A stretch of 64,000 nucleotides of DNA, from positions 372,001 through 436,000 of the forward strand of contig CAVPJC010000001.1 of the NCBI GenBank assembly GCA_963705155.1, read 5' to 3'. The notes under the pieces were generated by a model, which was given only the letters and a program-made list of their open reading frames with translations, did no database searches and was not told the origin of the DNA. Positions 35,475 to 44,354 of this stretch are shown piece by piece. Made by a program: the position numbers and the translations under genes. Each line of letters begins with the position of its first letter. Positions within the stretch are counted from its first letter, which is position 1. Source of the stretch: CAVPJC01 sp963705155. GTDB lineage: Bacteria; Chloroflexota; Anaerolineae; Anaerolineales; UBA4823.

Positions 35475-35915
35475 ATGCCCGCATCCCCTTACCACTACCT
35501 CGTCGATGTGCGTTTCAGCGACCTGGACGCCCTGGGACATTTGAACAATGCCTGTTATCTGACCTATATGGAGCAGGCCAGGATCCATTACTTCAAGACT
35601 CTGGGGCTGTGGAGCGGCGGTTCCATCATCGATATTGGCTTCATCATCGCCGATGCGCATGTCATCTTCCGCTCCCCGGTGGTGTTCGGTCAGGTGGTGC
35701 GCGTCCAGGCACGGGTGACCCGCCTGGGCACCAAGAGCATGGACATGGAGTATCTCCTGGAAGACAGCCAGACGAGCCGCCTGCACGCCGAAGGCTCTAC
35801 GGTGCTGGTCATGTACGATTATCCCACCAGAGCAACGATTCCCATCCCACCTTCCTGGCGCCACGCCATTGCAGCCTTTGAAGGTCTTGCAGAAAGCACT
35901 GATAAGGATCAATAA
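35475..35915 (+). CDS. Acyl-CoA thioesterase, hotdog fold (4HBT family)
   Basis: A 146-aa YbgC/FadM-like thioesterase. The signature VRFSDLDALGHLNNACYLTY includes the catalytic Asp and the HxN element, followed by MEQARIHYFKTLG. It would release free acids from acyl-CoA. Length is normal. It appears leaderless (ATG 6 nt after TATAAT). The M42 peptidase gene begins one base after its stop. Confidence 0.9.
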   Translation: MPASPYHYLVDVRFSDLDALGHLNNACYLTYMEQARIHYFKTLGLWSGGSIIDIGFIIADAHVIFRSPVVFGQVVRVQARVTRLGTKSMDMEYLLEDSQTSRLHAEGSTVLVMYDYPTRATIPIPPSWRHAIAAFEGLAESTDKDQ

Positions 35916-35916
35916 T

Positions 35917-36969
35917 ATGCCTCTGCCTCCAATCGATACATCTTATCTGCTGGATTTTCTCGCCCGCCTGTTGAATACACCCAGCCCCACCGGCTTTGCT
36001 CAACGCGCCATCGCCCTTTGCAGTGAAGAATTTTCTGCTTTCCACGGGCTGACCCTGCGCCGCACACGCAAAGGCGACCTGGTGGTGGAATGGCCTGGCG
36101 AACGCAGCGATGCCCCGCGCGCCCTCACCGCCCACGCCGATACGCTCGGGGCGATGGTCAAAGAGATCAAAAGCAATGGGCGGCTGCGCCTCACCAAGAT
36201 CGGCGGTTTTGCCTGGAACACTGTCGAAGGGGAAGGCTGCACAATCTTCACGCAACAGGGCGAGACGGTGCGCGGCTCTCTTTTGCTGGTTAAGTCGTCT
36301 GCGCATGTGCACAGCTCGCAGGTCAACGAAATGAAGCGCGACGATGAAAACATGGAGGTGCGCCTGGATGCCCGCAGCGCTTCGGCAGCAGAGACACAGG
36401 CCCTGGGCATTGAGGTGGGCGACTTTGTGGCTTTCGACCCGCGCCTTGAAATGACCAACGGTTTTGTGCGCTCCCGCCACCTGGATGATAAAGCCTGTGT
36501 GGCCTGTATCCTGGCGGTGGTGAAATCACTCCAGGCAGCCGGTTTGAAACCAGCCCAGACCACTTACATCCATATCAGCAACTACGAAGAGGTGGGGCAC
36601 GGCGCCTCTACCGGCATTCCCGCCGCGGTCACCGAACTGCTCACCGTGGATATGGCTGCCATTGGCGAAGGGCAGACCTCCGACGAATTCCACGCTACCC
36701 TGTGCGTCAAAGATTCCGGCGGCCCTTACCACCACGCCATGAGCCAGCGCCTGCGCCGGCTGGCTGAAGCCAACGCCATTCACTACAAGGTGGATATTTA
36801 CCCCTACTATGGTTCCGACGGCGAAGCCTTCTGGCGTGCCGGGGGTGATGTGGCGGTAGCCCTGATCGGCCCGGGTGTAGACGCCTCCCATAACTATGAA
36901 CGCACCCACACCGACGCCCTGGTCGCCACAGCACAGTGGGTGGCGGCGTATGTATTAAGCGAACCATAA
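35917..36969 (+). CDS. M42-family aminopeptidase (glutamyl aminopeptidase/endoglucanase-like)
   Basis: A 350-aa dinuclear-metal peptidase that trims peptides in the cytoplasm, typically a dodecameric assembly. Metal and catalytic motifs: TAHADTLGAMV (His, Asp), SRHLDDKACV (bridging Asp), NYEEVGHGAS (catalytic Glu), DMAAIGEGQ (Asp), and the late YERTHTDALV (His). N- and C-terminal lengths are normal. ATG at 35917 follows AAGGATC and sits next to the thioesterase stop, suggesting cotranscription. Confidence 0.92.
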   Translation: MPLPPIDTSYLLDFLARLLNTPSPTGFAQRAIALCSEEFSAFHGLTLRRTRKGDLVVEWPGERSDAPRALTAHADTLGAMVKEIKSNGRLRLTKIGGFAWNTVEGEGCTIFTQQGETVRGSLLLVKSSAHVHSSQVNEMKRDDENMEVRLDARSASAAETQALGIEVGDFVAFDPRLEMTNGFVRSRHLDDKACVACILAVVKSLQAAGLKPAQTTYIHISNYEEVGHGASTGIPAAVTELLTVDMAAIGEGQTSDEFHATLCVKDSGGPYHHAMSQRLRRLAEANAIHYKVDIYPYYGSDGEAFWRAGGDVAVALIGPGVDASHNYERTHTDALVATAQWVAAYVLSEP

Positions 36970-36991
36970 GCATTGATTGTGGAGGGCTGCC

Positions 36992-37994
36992 ATGTTGATA
37001 GACGCCTCTCTCCCCCCGGTAGCGCTGTCTTCGGTGCCTTCGATTGCCCGCGCCGCCGAGGCGTTGGGTTTCGACGCGCTGTGGTCCACCGAAACCATGC
37101 ACGACCCCTTTCTGCCAGGTGCGCTGATCAGCGAGCACACCCAAACGCTGCACTTTGGCACTGCTGTCGCCATTGCTTTTGCCCGCAGCCCGGCTACCCT
37201 GGCCTACACCGCCTGGGATCTGGCGCAAGCCTCCCGCGGCCGTTTTATCCTGGGCCTGGGCACCCAGGTAAAAGCCCATATGGAGCGGCGTTTTGGCATG
37301 CCCTGGCCCGAATCGGTGGTCGGCAAGCTGCGCGAGCAGTTGAACGCCATCCGCTCCTTCTGGCAGACCTGGCAGACCGGTGAAAAGCTCAATTTTCGCG
37401 GCGAGCATTACAAGCTCACCCTCATGTCGCCTTTCTTCAACCCCGGGCCGATCCAGCACCCGGAAATTCCAATTTACATTGCCGGGGTAAACACCGGTCT
37501 GGCGCGCCTGGCGGGGGAAGCTGCCGACGGCTTTCTGGTCCATCCCTTCCACACCCCCCGCTACCTGAACGAAGTGCTGCTGCCTGCCATCCAGCAGGGG
37601 GCTGAAAAAGCCGGGCGCAGCCGCTCTGCCATCAAAATTTCCACGACCGCTTTTGCGGTCACTTCCCCCGAAGAAGACCTGTTTGTGCGCTCCCAGGTGG
37701 CCTTTTACGCCTCCACCCCCTCTTATCGCCCGGTGATGGCGCTGCACGGCTGGGAAGAGATCGCTGAACGCCTGTCGGGGCATGCCGCCCGCGGCGAATG
37801 GGGTGAAATGCCCGGCCTGGTGAGTGATGAGATGCTGGCTGCATTTCGCCGTGGTGGCCCCCGCCGCCGATTTGCCGGCGGCTTTGCTGGAGCGTTACGG
37901 CGGCGTCGCCGACCGGTTGGGGCTTTACCTGCCCTTTGTCCCCGGCGAGCGGGATGCCTTTTGGAAGGATTTTATCGCCAGAATTAATCGTTAA
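36992..37994 (+). CDS. LLM-class (F420-dependent) oxidoreductase (one frameshift)
   Basis: A luciferase-like TIM-barrel enzyme of about 333 residues. The N-terminus (LIDASLPPVALSSVPSIARA and ALGFDALWSTET) and SRGRFILGLGTQVKAHMERR match a subgroup of F420-binding oxidoreductases. The frame changes near 37849. Restoring it gives FAVVAPAADLPAALLERYG and a C-terminus FWKDFIARINR ending at TAA 37992-37994. The span is net +1, consistent with one inserted base. GGAGGG lies 6 bp before the ATG. Reaction unknown; F420 use is inferred from the family. Confidence 0.87.
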
Positions 37995-37999
37995 AGCCT

Positions 38000-38680
38000 A
38001 TGTGCTCAGATGATTGGGCCGATGACGGAAAAGATTATGACGCTGAACGCCTGCGCATGGTGGATGAGCAAATTGCCGGGCGCGGCCTGACAGACGCCCG
38101 CTTGCTGCAAGTGCTGCGAGCGGTGCCGCGTCACTGCTTTGTCCCCGATGAATACCGCTACCTGGCTTACAGCGACGGCCCCCTGCCGATCGGTAAAGGC
38201 CAGACCATCTCCCAGCCCTACATCGTCGCCCTGATGACCTTGCTGCTGCAGTTACAGGGCGCTGAAAATGTGCTCGAAGTGGGAACCGGCTCAGGCTACC
38301 AGGCTGCCGTGCTGGCAGGCCTGGCGCGCCAGGTGCACACCATCGAGCGCCACGCCGGCCTGGCAGAGCAGGCCGCCAGTACCCTCAAAAGCCTCTCGAT
38401 CCAAAATGTGGACGTGCACGTGGGCGATGGCTCGCTGGGACTGCCTGAATTTTCTCCCTACCAGGCCATTCTGGTCACCGCGGCCGCCCCTGAAACACCG
38501 CGCCCCCTGCTGGAACAACTGGACGATGGCGGGCGGCTGGTGCTGCCTGTGGGCGGGCGCAATAACCAGTACCTCGAACGCTGGTACCGCCGCGGCTCAA
38601 TATTTGAGCAGGAAAGTCTTATTCCGGTGGCCTTTGTGCCGCTGCGCGGCCAGTACGGCTGGTCTGGCGAGGAATATTGA
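38000..38680 (+). CDS. pcm: Protein-L-isoaspartate O-methyltransferase
   Basis: A 226-aa AdoMet-dependent repair enzyme that methylates L-isoaspartyl residues in damaged proteins. Motifs: GKGQTISQPYIVALM near residue 65, the AdoMet-binding NVLEVGTGSGYQAAVLA at about 90, and the post-I motif around VHTIER. Length is standard. The ATG is 5 bp after the corrected end of the LLM gene. Its stop is 3 bp from the RNase J stop on the opposite strand, with no terminator between them. Confidence 0.94.
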   Translation: MCSDDWADDGKDYDAERLRMVDEQIAGRGLTDARLLQVLRAVPRHCFVPDEYRYLAYSDGPLPIGKGQTISQPYIVALMTLLLQLQGAENVLEVGTGSGYQAAVLAGLARQVHTIERHAGLAEQAASTLKSLSIQNVDVHVGDGSLGLPEFSPYQAILVTAAAPETPRPLLEQLDDGGRLVLPVGGRNNQYLERWYRRGSIFEQESLIPVAFVPLRGQYGWSGEEY

Positions 38681-38683
38681 CCC

Positions 38684-40355
38684 TTACAACTTGCTCATCG
38701 AGACGAACACCATCGGGCGGCGCTTGGTTTTGCTGTACAGGAATGATTTAAGGGTCTGTTCCAGGTCGCTCTGCATCCGGCCGTTGCTGGCGCAGTTTAC
38801 CGCCTGGCGTACGATCTGCCGGGTCGATTCCAGCAGCTCCTCCGCCTCACGTGCATAGACAAAGCCACGCGTGATGATCTCCGGTTCTTCCACCAGGTGG
38901 CAGGTGTTGCGATCCAGCGTCAGGTTCACCAGCACGAAGCCATCCTGCGCCAGCACCTCGCGCTCGCGCACGACTGCCGGGCCAACATCACCCACGCCGG
39001 AGCCGTCCACAAAGACATAGCCGCCGGGGATGCGTTCGCCGATGTGCATCGCCTCGTTCTCGAACTCCACCACCTGCCCGTTCTCAATCACGGCAATGCG
39101 CTCTTCGGGGATGCCCACCTGCATGGCCAGGTTGGCGTGCTGCTTCAGATGGCGCAGCTCGCCGTGGATCGGGATGAAATACTTGGGCCGCACCAGGTGC
39201 AGCATCAGCTTCATCTCTTCCTGGCTGGCGTGCCCCGATACGTGCACCGGCGCAACCGACTTCGTAAATCACATTGGCGCCGCGCCGGAACAGGCGGTTG
39301 ATCGTGCGTGTGACGCTCTCCTCGTTGCCCGGGATGGGGTGCGAGGAAAGCACAACCGTATCGCCGGGGATGATATCGAACTGGCGGTTGGTGCCGGTGG
39401 AAAGGCGGCCCATGATTGAGGACGGCTCGCCCTGCGTGCCGGTGGACATCAGCACCACTTCTTTGGCGTCCATCTTCAAAGCCTGCTCGATGGTCACCAG
39501 CGTTTCTTCGGGTATATCCAGGTAGCCCAGCTTGCGCGCGATCTTGGCGTTTTCCACCATGCTGGTGCCCACAAAAGCCATCTTGCGCCCATGGTTCACG
39601 GCTGCCCTGGCCACCTGCTGCATGCGCGAGATGAGCGAGGCAAAGCTGGCAATGATGATCCGCCCCTTGGCGGTTCGAAAGACCTGGTCGAAGGCCGGGT
39701 CGATCACCCGCTCAGACGGCGTCCAACCGGGTTTATCGGCGTTGGTTGAATCGGAGAGCAGCGCCAGCACCCCCCGGCCCGAGAACTCTGCCAGCTTGGC
39801 GTAATCGGTTGGCCAGTTATCCACCGGTGTGTGGTCGAACTTGTAATCGCCGGTGTGCACCACCAGACCGGCGGGTGTCGTGATACCCAGCCCCACCCCA
39901 TCGGGGATGGAGTGGCAGACATGGAAGAACTCCACCTTGAATGGCCCGATCTCCGCCGTACCGCCTGCCTGGATCGTGTGCAGCTCCGGTTTTTCCGTCA
40001 GGCCGTTGCGTGAGATCTTAATCTCCAACAGACCGCGCGTCAGGGGCGTGGCATAAATCGGCGCGTTGACCTGCTCAAGCAGGTGATTGATCGCCCCGGT
40101 GTGGTCCTCATGACCATGGGTGATGATGATGCCGCGCACCTTGTGGCGGTTTTCCACCAGATACTGAAAATCGGGGATGATGTAATCGATCCCCAGCATA
40201 TCGTTTTCAGGGAACATCAGGCCTGCATCCACGACCAGGATGTTGTCGCCGTACTCATAGGCCATCATGTTCTTGCCAACTTCCCCCAGGCCTCCCAGGG
40301 GAATGATGCGGAGCTTATCTCCGCTGTTTTTTCCGTTCTTCTTTGTGTTACTCAT
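38684..40355 (-). CDS. rnj: Ribonuclease J (one frameshift)
   Basis: A metallo-beta-lactamase/beta-CASP ribonuclease of about 556 residues with endo- and 5'-3' exonuclease activity in mRNA decay and rRNA maturation. Motifs: PLGGLGEVGKNM, the zinc site ITHGHEDHTGA at about residue 77, HTGDYKFD, and GTQGEPSSIM. The frame breaks near 39250, inside the beta-CASP region, at the expected VHVSGHASQEEMK motif, then continues to 38684. The length is net +1. AAGGAAG precedes the ATG. The gene is preceded by a structured leader with an intrinsic terminator (40419-40594). Confidence 0.94.
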
Positions 40356-40418
40356 ATACTTCCTTGTTCAAAATTCATTGGTAACAGCAACTCGCGTCAC
40401 TGTGGATATTCTCTATAT

Positions 40419-40471
40419 AAAAAATAAATCCCGGCGGATGCAGGTAAAATTCTGCATGATTCCGGCCGGGG
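40419..40471 (-). terminator. Intrinsic terminator in the leader of rnj
   Basis: On the minus strand, CCCGGCCGG-AATC-ATGCAG, an 8-nt loop, then CTGCAT-CCGCCGGG form an interrupted stem (6 + 2 + 6 bp) followed by ATTTATTTTTT. It ends about 64 bp before the rnj start codon. It either stops a separate small RNA or acts as the switchable part of an attenuator for rnj. Confidence 0.65.
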
Positions 40472-40475
40472 CTTG

Positions 40476-40594
40476 AAGTTACTCTCTGGTATTTTTCCGA
40501 ACAGCAGTCAAGGATTTCCCCATCCTACCACTGGACTTGCATTCCATGTAACCTGAAGGGCCGGAGTTCCGGCCGGTGCTCTTGATTTACAAGA
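40476..40594 (-). ncRNA. Structured RNA leader or small RNA upstream of rnj (candidate riboswitch or attenuator)
   Basis: This sits in the 403-bp gene-free gap 40356-40758. Complementary segments on the minus strand define: hairpin CTCTTG-TAAAT-CAAGAG near the 5' end; a perfect hairpin GGCCGGA-AC-TCCGGCC (40574-40559); P1, 7 bp, AGGTTAC (40554-40548) with GTAACTT (40482-40476); P2 TGGA/TCCA with a 7-nt loop (40546-40532); P3 TGGTA/TACCA (40530-40526 with 40491-40487) enclosing GGAT/ATCC (40525-40512). P1 encloses P2 and P3, giving a three-way junction that ends 5 nt before the terminator's first arm. GGCCGGAA occurs both in the second hairpin and in the terminator, so an antiterminator pairing is possible. 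It matches none of the riboswitch consensus sequences I know. Confidence 0.5.
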
Positions 40595-40600
40595 GGGCAC

Positions 40601-40629
40601 ATTGTAGCACGGGTTAGAGGTTTTGTCAA
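40601..40629 (-). promoter_or_regulatory. Strong promoter of the rnj leader RNA
   Basis: Minus strand: TTGACA (40629-40624), 17-bp spacer, TACAAT (40606-40601). The start is expected near 40594. It is among the best promoter matches in the window. Confidence 0.75.
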
Positions 40630-40680
40630 AGAAATGTGAATTTTCTTTGAGTTGCAGCCTCCCGGCCGCGTTTCTTGCAT

Positions 40681-40740
40681 AAAAAAGCCCCCTTCCGTGC
40701 GGAAGGGGGCGGGGCTGCCCAGATCATTTTGGACAGCCCC
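40681..40740 (-). terminator. Tandem terminator hairpins of groESL
   Basis: After groL on the minus strand comes a first stem (GGGGCTG/CAGCCCC with inner pairs, 40740-40711), then GCCCCCTTCC-GCAC-GGAAGGGGGC (40710-40687) followed by six T. The second hairpin is a textbook intrinsic terminator. Confidence 0.93.
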
Positions 40741-40758
40741 AGCAATCCAACTTTCGGT

Positions 40759-42393
40759 TTAGTACTCCGGCATCTGGGGAGGAGCAGCCGGTTTGTCCTT
40801 CTCAGGCACGTCGGTGATCAGGGCTTCGGTGGTCAGGATCATGGCGGCGATGGAGGCGGCATTCTCGAGCGCGCCGCGGGTCACCTTGGCGGGATCAATG
40901 GTGCCATCTTTGACCATATCCACATACTCTTCCTTGAGCACGTTGTAGCCGATGTTGATGTTCTTCTTTTCCTTCTGGGTGCGGCGCACGGTCTCCAGGA
41001 TAACGGAGCCATCTTTGCCAGCATTTTCGGCAATCTTGCGCAGCGGCACTTCCAGGGACTTGCGGACGATCTTGACGCCCACCTGGGCATCATCATTGTC
41101 CATCTTGAGCCCGTCCAGAGCGGAAACGGCGTTGATCAGCGCCACGCCGCCACCCGGTACGATACCTTCTTCGACGGCTGCGCGGGTAGCCGAGAGGGCG
41201 TCTTCCACGCGGTGCTTCTTTTCTTTCAGCTCGGTCTCAGTGGCTGCGCCAACACGAATGATGGCAACCCCGCCGGAGAGCTTGGCCAGGCGTTCCTGCA
41301 GTTTCTCGCGGTCGTAATCGCTGGTGCTCTTGTCGATCTCGACACGGATCTGCTCGATGCGGCCTTTGATTTCACTCGGGTCGCCCTTGCCACCCACGAT
41401 GGTGGTGTCGTCTTTGGTGACCACGATCTTCTCGGCGCGGCCCAGGTCTTGCATGGTGGCGCTTTCGATCTTGCGGCCAGTTTCCTCAGAGATGACGGTG
41501 GCGCCGGTCAGGGCTGCGATGTCTTGCAGCATGGCCTTGCGGCGGTCGCCGAAGCCGGGGGCTTTCACTGCCACAACATTGAGCATGCCGCGCAGCTTGT
41601 TCAGCACCAGGGTAGCCAGGGCTTCGCCGTCAATGTCCTCAGCGATGAGCACCAGCTCGCGCTTGCCAATCTGCACCAGCTTCTCCAGGATGGGGACGAT
41701 ATCCTGAGCAGCGGAGATCTTCTTGTCGTGCACCAGCAGGTAAGCGTCGCTGATGCTGGCTTCCATGTGCTCGGGATCGGTGATGAAATAGGGCGAAATA
41801 TAACCGCGGTCGAACTGCATACCTTCAACGTACTCGGTCTCGAACTCCAGGCCCTTGGACTCTTCGACGGTGATAACGCCGTCTTTACCGACCTTGTCCA
41901 TGACCTCGGCGATCAGATCACCGATGGTGCGGTCCTGGGCGGAGATGGAAGCCACGTTGGCAATTTCTTCTTTGGTGGTGATTTCAATCGCCTGGGCTTT
42001 GATTTTTTCTGTCACAGCCTTGGTGGCGGCTTCGATGCCACGCTTGAGCAGCATGGGGTTGAAGCCAGCGGCCAGGTTCTTCATGCCTTCGGTGACGATG
42101 GAATGGGCCAGCACGGTTGACGTGGTGGTGCCATCGCCGGCGATATCATTGGTCTTGGTGGCGGCTTCCTTGAGCAGCTGGGCGCCCATATTTTCAAAGG
42201 GGTCTTCCAGCTCGATTTCTTTCGCAACGGTCACGCCATCGTGCGTGATGGTGGGGGAGCCGAATTTCCGGTCGATAGCCACATTGCGGCCTTTGGGGCC
42301 CAGGGTGGTGACAACCGCCGAGGCCAGCAGATCCATACCGCGCTGCAGACGGCGGCGGGCTTCTTCTGAGAATACCAGTTGTTTGGCTGCCAT
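40759..42393 (-). CDS. groL: Chaperonin GroEL (HSP60)
   Basis: A 544-aa 60-kDa chaperonin that folds proteins in a double-ring chamber with GroES. Motifs include LGPKGRNV, the ATPase site GDGTTTSTVLAHSIV at about residue 86, and the equatorial PGGGVALI. The C-terminus ends PPQMPEY rather than with the GGM-rich tail of many GroELs. AAGGAG precedes the ATG. It is 42 bp downstream of groS. A 481-codon frame on the opposite strand is a shadow of this gene. Confidence 0.98.
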   Translation of the reverse strand: MAAKQLVFSEEARRRLQRGMDLLASAVVTTLGPKGRNVAIDRKFGSPTITHDGVTVAKEIELEDPFENMGAQLLKEAATKTNDIAGDGTTTSTVLAHSIVTEGMKNLAAGFNPMLLKRGIEAATKAVTEKIKAQAIEITTKEEIANVASISAQDRTIGDLIAEVMDKVGKDGVITVEESKGLEFETEYVEGMQFDRGYISPYFITDPEHMEASISDAYLLVHDKKISAAQDIVPILEKLVQIGKRELVLIAEDIDGEALATLVLNKLRGMLNVVAVKAPGFGDRRKAMLQDIAALTGATVISEETGRKIESATMQDLGRAEKIVVTKDDTTIVGGKGDPSEIKGRIEQIRVEIDKSTSDYDREKLQERLAKLSGGVAIIRVGAATETELKEKKHRVEDALSATRAAVEEGIVPGGGVALINAVSALDGLKMDNDDAQVGVKIVRKSLEVPLRKIAENAGKDGSVILETVRRTQKEKKNINIGYNVLKEEYVDMVKDGTIDPAKVTRGALENAASIAAMILTTEALITDVPEKDKPAAPPQMPEY

Positions 42394-42435
42394 AGATGAT
42401 TACTCCTTTTTCTATATTACGTTTTCGTATGATCT

Positions 42436-42729
42436 TTACAGGACAATAGCGAGAAGATCGCTCTCTTTGAGGATGAGCAGTTTCTTGCCTTCGACTTTGA
42501 TTTCCGTGCCGGCATACTTGGCATACAGGACGACATCACCGGCAGCCACATCCATTGCGATGCGCTCGCCGTCTTCGTCACGGTCGCCAGGGCCGACTGA
42601 AAGCATTTTCCCACGCTGGGGTTTCTCTTTTGCGGTTTCGGGGAGAACGATCCCGCCCGGGGTGACGTCTTCGGCCTCCAGGGGCTCAACCACCACGCGG
42701 CTGCCTAAGGGTCTGAGATTGATTGCCAT
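42436..42729 (-). CDS. groS: Co-chaperonin GroES (HSP10)
   Basis: A 97-aa lid protein of the GroEL chamber. It starts NLRPLGSRVVVEPLEAED, has the mobile loop around TPGGIVLPETAKEKPQRG, and ends KVEGKKLLILKESDLLAIVL. AGGAGGTAGTTTT precedes the ATG. First gene of groSL; controlled by the CIRCE element and promoter upstream. Confidence 0.98.
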   Translation of the reverse strand: MAINLRPLGSRVVVEPLEAEDVTPGGIVLPETAKEKPQRGKMLSVGPGDRDEDGERIAMDVAAGDVVLYAKYAGTEIKVEGKKLLILKESDLLAIVL

Positions 42730-42780
42730 AAAACTACCTCCTGAAAATGGTTTGGGTATGTGAGATTACATGCGGAGAAG

Positions 42781-42807
42781 TTAGCACTCTCGTCTAGTGA
42801 GTGCTAA
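42781..42807. promoter_or_regulatory. CIRCE operator (HrcA binding site)
   Basis: TTAGCACTC - 9 nt - GAGTGCTAA, a perfect match to the CIRCE consensus. It starts about 5 bp downstream of the predicted transcription start, so bound HrcA would block groSL transcription until heat shock. No hrcA gene is in this window. Confidence 0.97.
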
Positions 42808-44353
42808 CTTACACGCCAATCATACCGGGATTTCAGGCGGGAGTCAAGGGGTTGGCAGGGAATTAACGAAATTCTGATATTAGCACGATCTTGTGCGGGG
42901 GTCACGGCTGCGCCCACGGTCGCCGTCGGTTCGACCATCTGCGGGCAGCCTTCGGCCGGGGGCGTCACCTGCCCGCCCTCCAGGTTCGGGCGCAGATGCC
43001 CTCGCTGTCTTCCACAATCGTCATGATCAGGGTCATCCGAGAATTTGGCGCGCACTTCATTCAGCGCCAGCAGCGCTTCACCGCAGTAATTCTGGTTCGG
43101 GCGGCTCAAAAAGGCCAGCACCGTACCGTATTCGGTGTAGTAATACGCCACGGTCAGGTTGGTGAGCGGCAAACCCTGCACCGCCACGCTGTTTTCCAGC
43201 ATGAAGTTATCCACCAGGGTCTTGGCGACATCGTTTTCTTCGGCGGTGCAGCCGCGCACGGCGCAGCGCAGGGCGCTCAGGGCGCCCTCGTAATTGCGCG
43301 ATTTTACATAGATGCTGCCCAGCTGCCCATAGGTGTTCGGCGTTGGTGGGGTCGAAGCTCAACGCTTTTTCGGCGTTGCGGGCGGCGATGAAGAACTCAC
43401 CTTGCTGCGTGTACGTCTTGGCAATCTCCAGGTTGGGGATGGGGTTGCGCACCCCGAGCTGCTCGTCGATATCGGCGGCATTTGTCATAGTATTCCAGCG
43501 CCCGGTCATACAGCCGCAGGCGCAGGTAGTTCCGCCCGATATACACGTACAGGAATGTCAGGTTGGGGTTGAGCTGCCGAGGCGCGCAGGTATTCTTCGA
43601 TGGCGGCGTTGTACTGGCCGAGCAATTCCAGCACGGTGGCGTACACACGGTGGGCGTCCATCGAGTTCGGGTCCAGGGCAATCGCCTGGGCGGCATACTG
43701 CTCAGCCTGGCGTCCATTTCTGCTGGTCCAGCAGCACCTCGGCATAAAAGGCCAGCGCCAACGGCGTTGCGCGGGTCAAGCTGGTAAGCGCGCACGGCTT
43801 CACCTTCGGCCTCCTTCAGCAAATCCTCGGACCTCGTCCCCAGAGGCATACGAGGCATTCCAATCCAGCACAAAAGCGCGGATGGCATGGATGGCGCTGT
43901 CGTCAGGGTTCAGCGCCACGGCCTTATCGATCGATGCCAGCGCCTCTTTCAGCCGGGTGCGGCGATCGGCGTCGGTGCTGAGCATGGTGATAGAGTAGGT
44001 CTGTATGCGCGCCAGCTCTGCCCAGGTGTGGGCATTGGAGGGTCAACCTCCAGGGCGCGCCGGTAGGTATCGATGGCATCCGGGTCGGGCGGGGCAGGCT
44101 GCGGCGGGTCGGGGTCATCCAGCTTACCTGCCTGGAAGTAGGCCTGCGCCTCCAGAATATAGGAATCGGCGGTGCGCGTGGGCGTGGGGGTGGGCATGAA
44201 AGCAGGGGCTTCACCTGACCGCGCTCCACCCCCAGCAGCAGCCAGATGCCGGCAAAGATCAGGCGCCACCAGCAGCATCACCCGGTAAACACTGAGGATG
44301 CCGTTTGCAGGTCGAAAGTTGGGACGCTTACCATAACAGATATCTCTTTCCAT
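42804..44353 (-). CDS. Membrane-anchored TPR protein, paralogue of the upstream gene (many frameshifts)
   Basis: Fragments in all three minus frames follow the same plan as the neighbour at 44355-45599. In order: ERDICYGKRPNFRP; a transmembrane segment after a shift (RLIFAGIWLLLGV); the Pro/Thr linker MPTPTPTRTADSYILEAQAY; then TPR units such as EALASIDKAVALNPDDSAIH, QAEQYAAQAIALDPNSMDAH, LEYYDKC, FIAARNAEKALSFDPTNAEH and a C-terminal Cys/Pro-rich end (TPPAEGCPQMVEPTATV). At least eight single-base shifts are needed. The ATG is one base after the neighbour's stop. The true 3' end is uncertain: the last frame runs to 42804, into the groSL control region, so the gene probably ends a little earlier. 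Confidence 0.65.
42819..42847 (-). promoter_or_regulatory. Promoter of groSL
   Basis: Minus strand: TTGACT (42847-42842), 17-bp spacer, TATGAT (42824-42819), directly followed by the CIRCE operator. Confidence 0.85.
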
Positions 44354-44354
44354 A

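Noticed and set aside
40476..40554. tRNA-like fold (7-bp outer stem with a D-arm-like AGTGGTAG) upstream of rnj
   Set aside because: No TTCRANY loop, no 7-nt anticodon loop and no CCA-side geometry on either strand; the pairings fit a three-way junction better.
40675..42120. 481-codon frame antisense to groL
   Set aside because: A shadow of the highly constrained groL codons, with no start signal or family resemblance.
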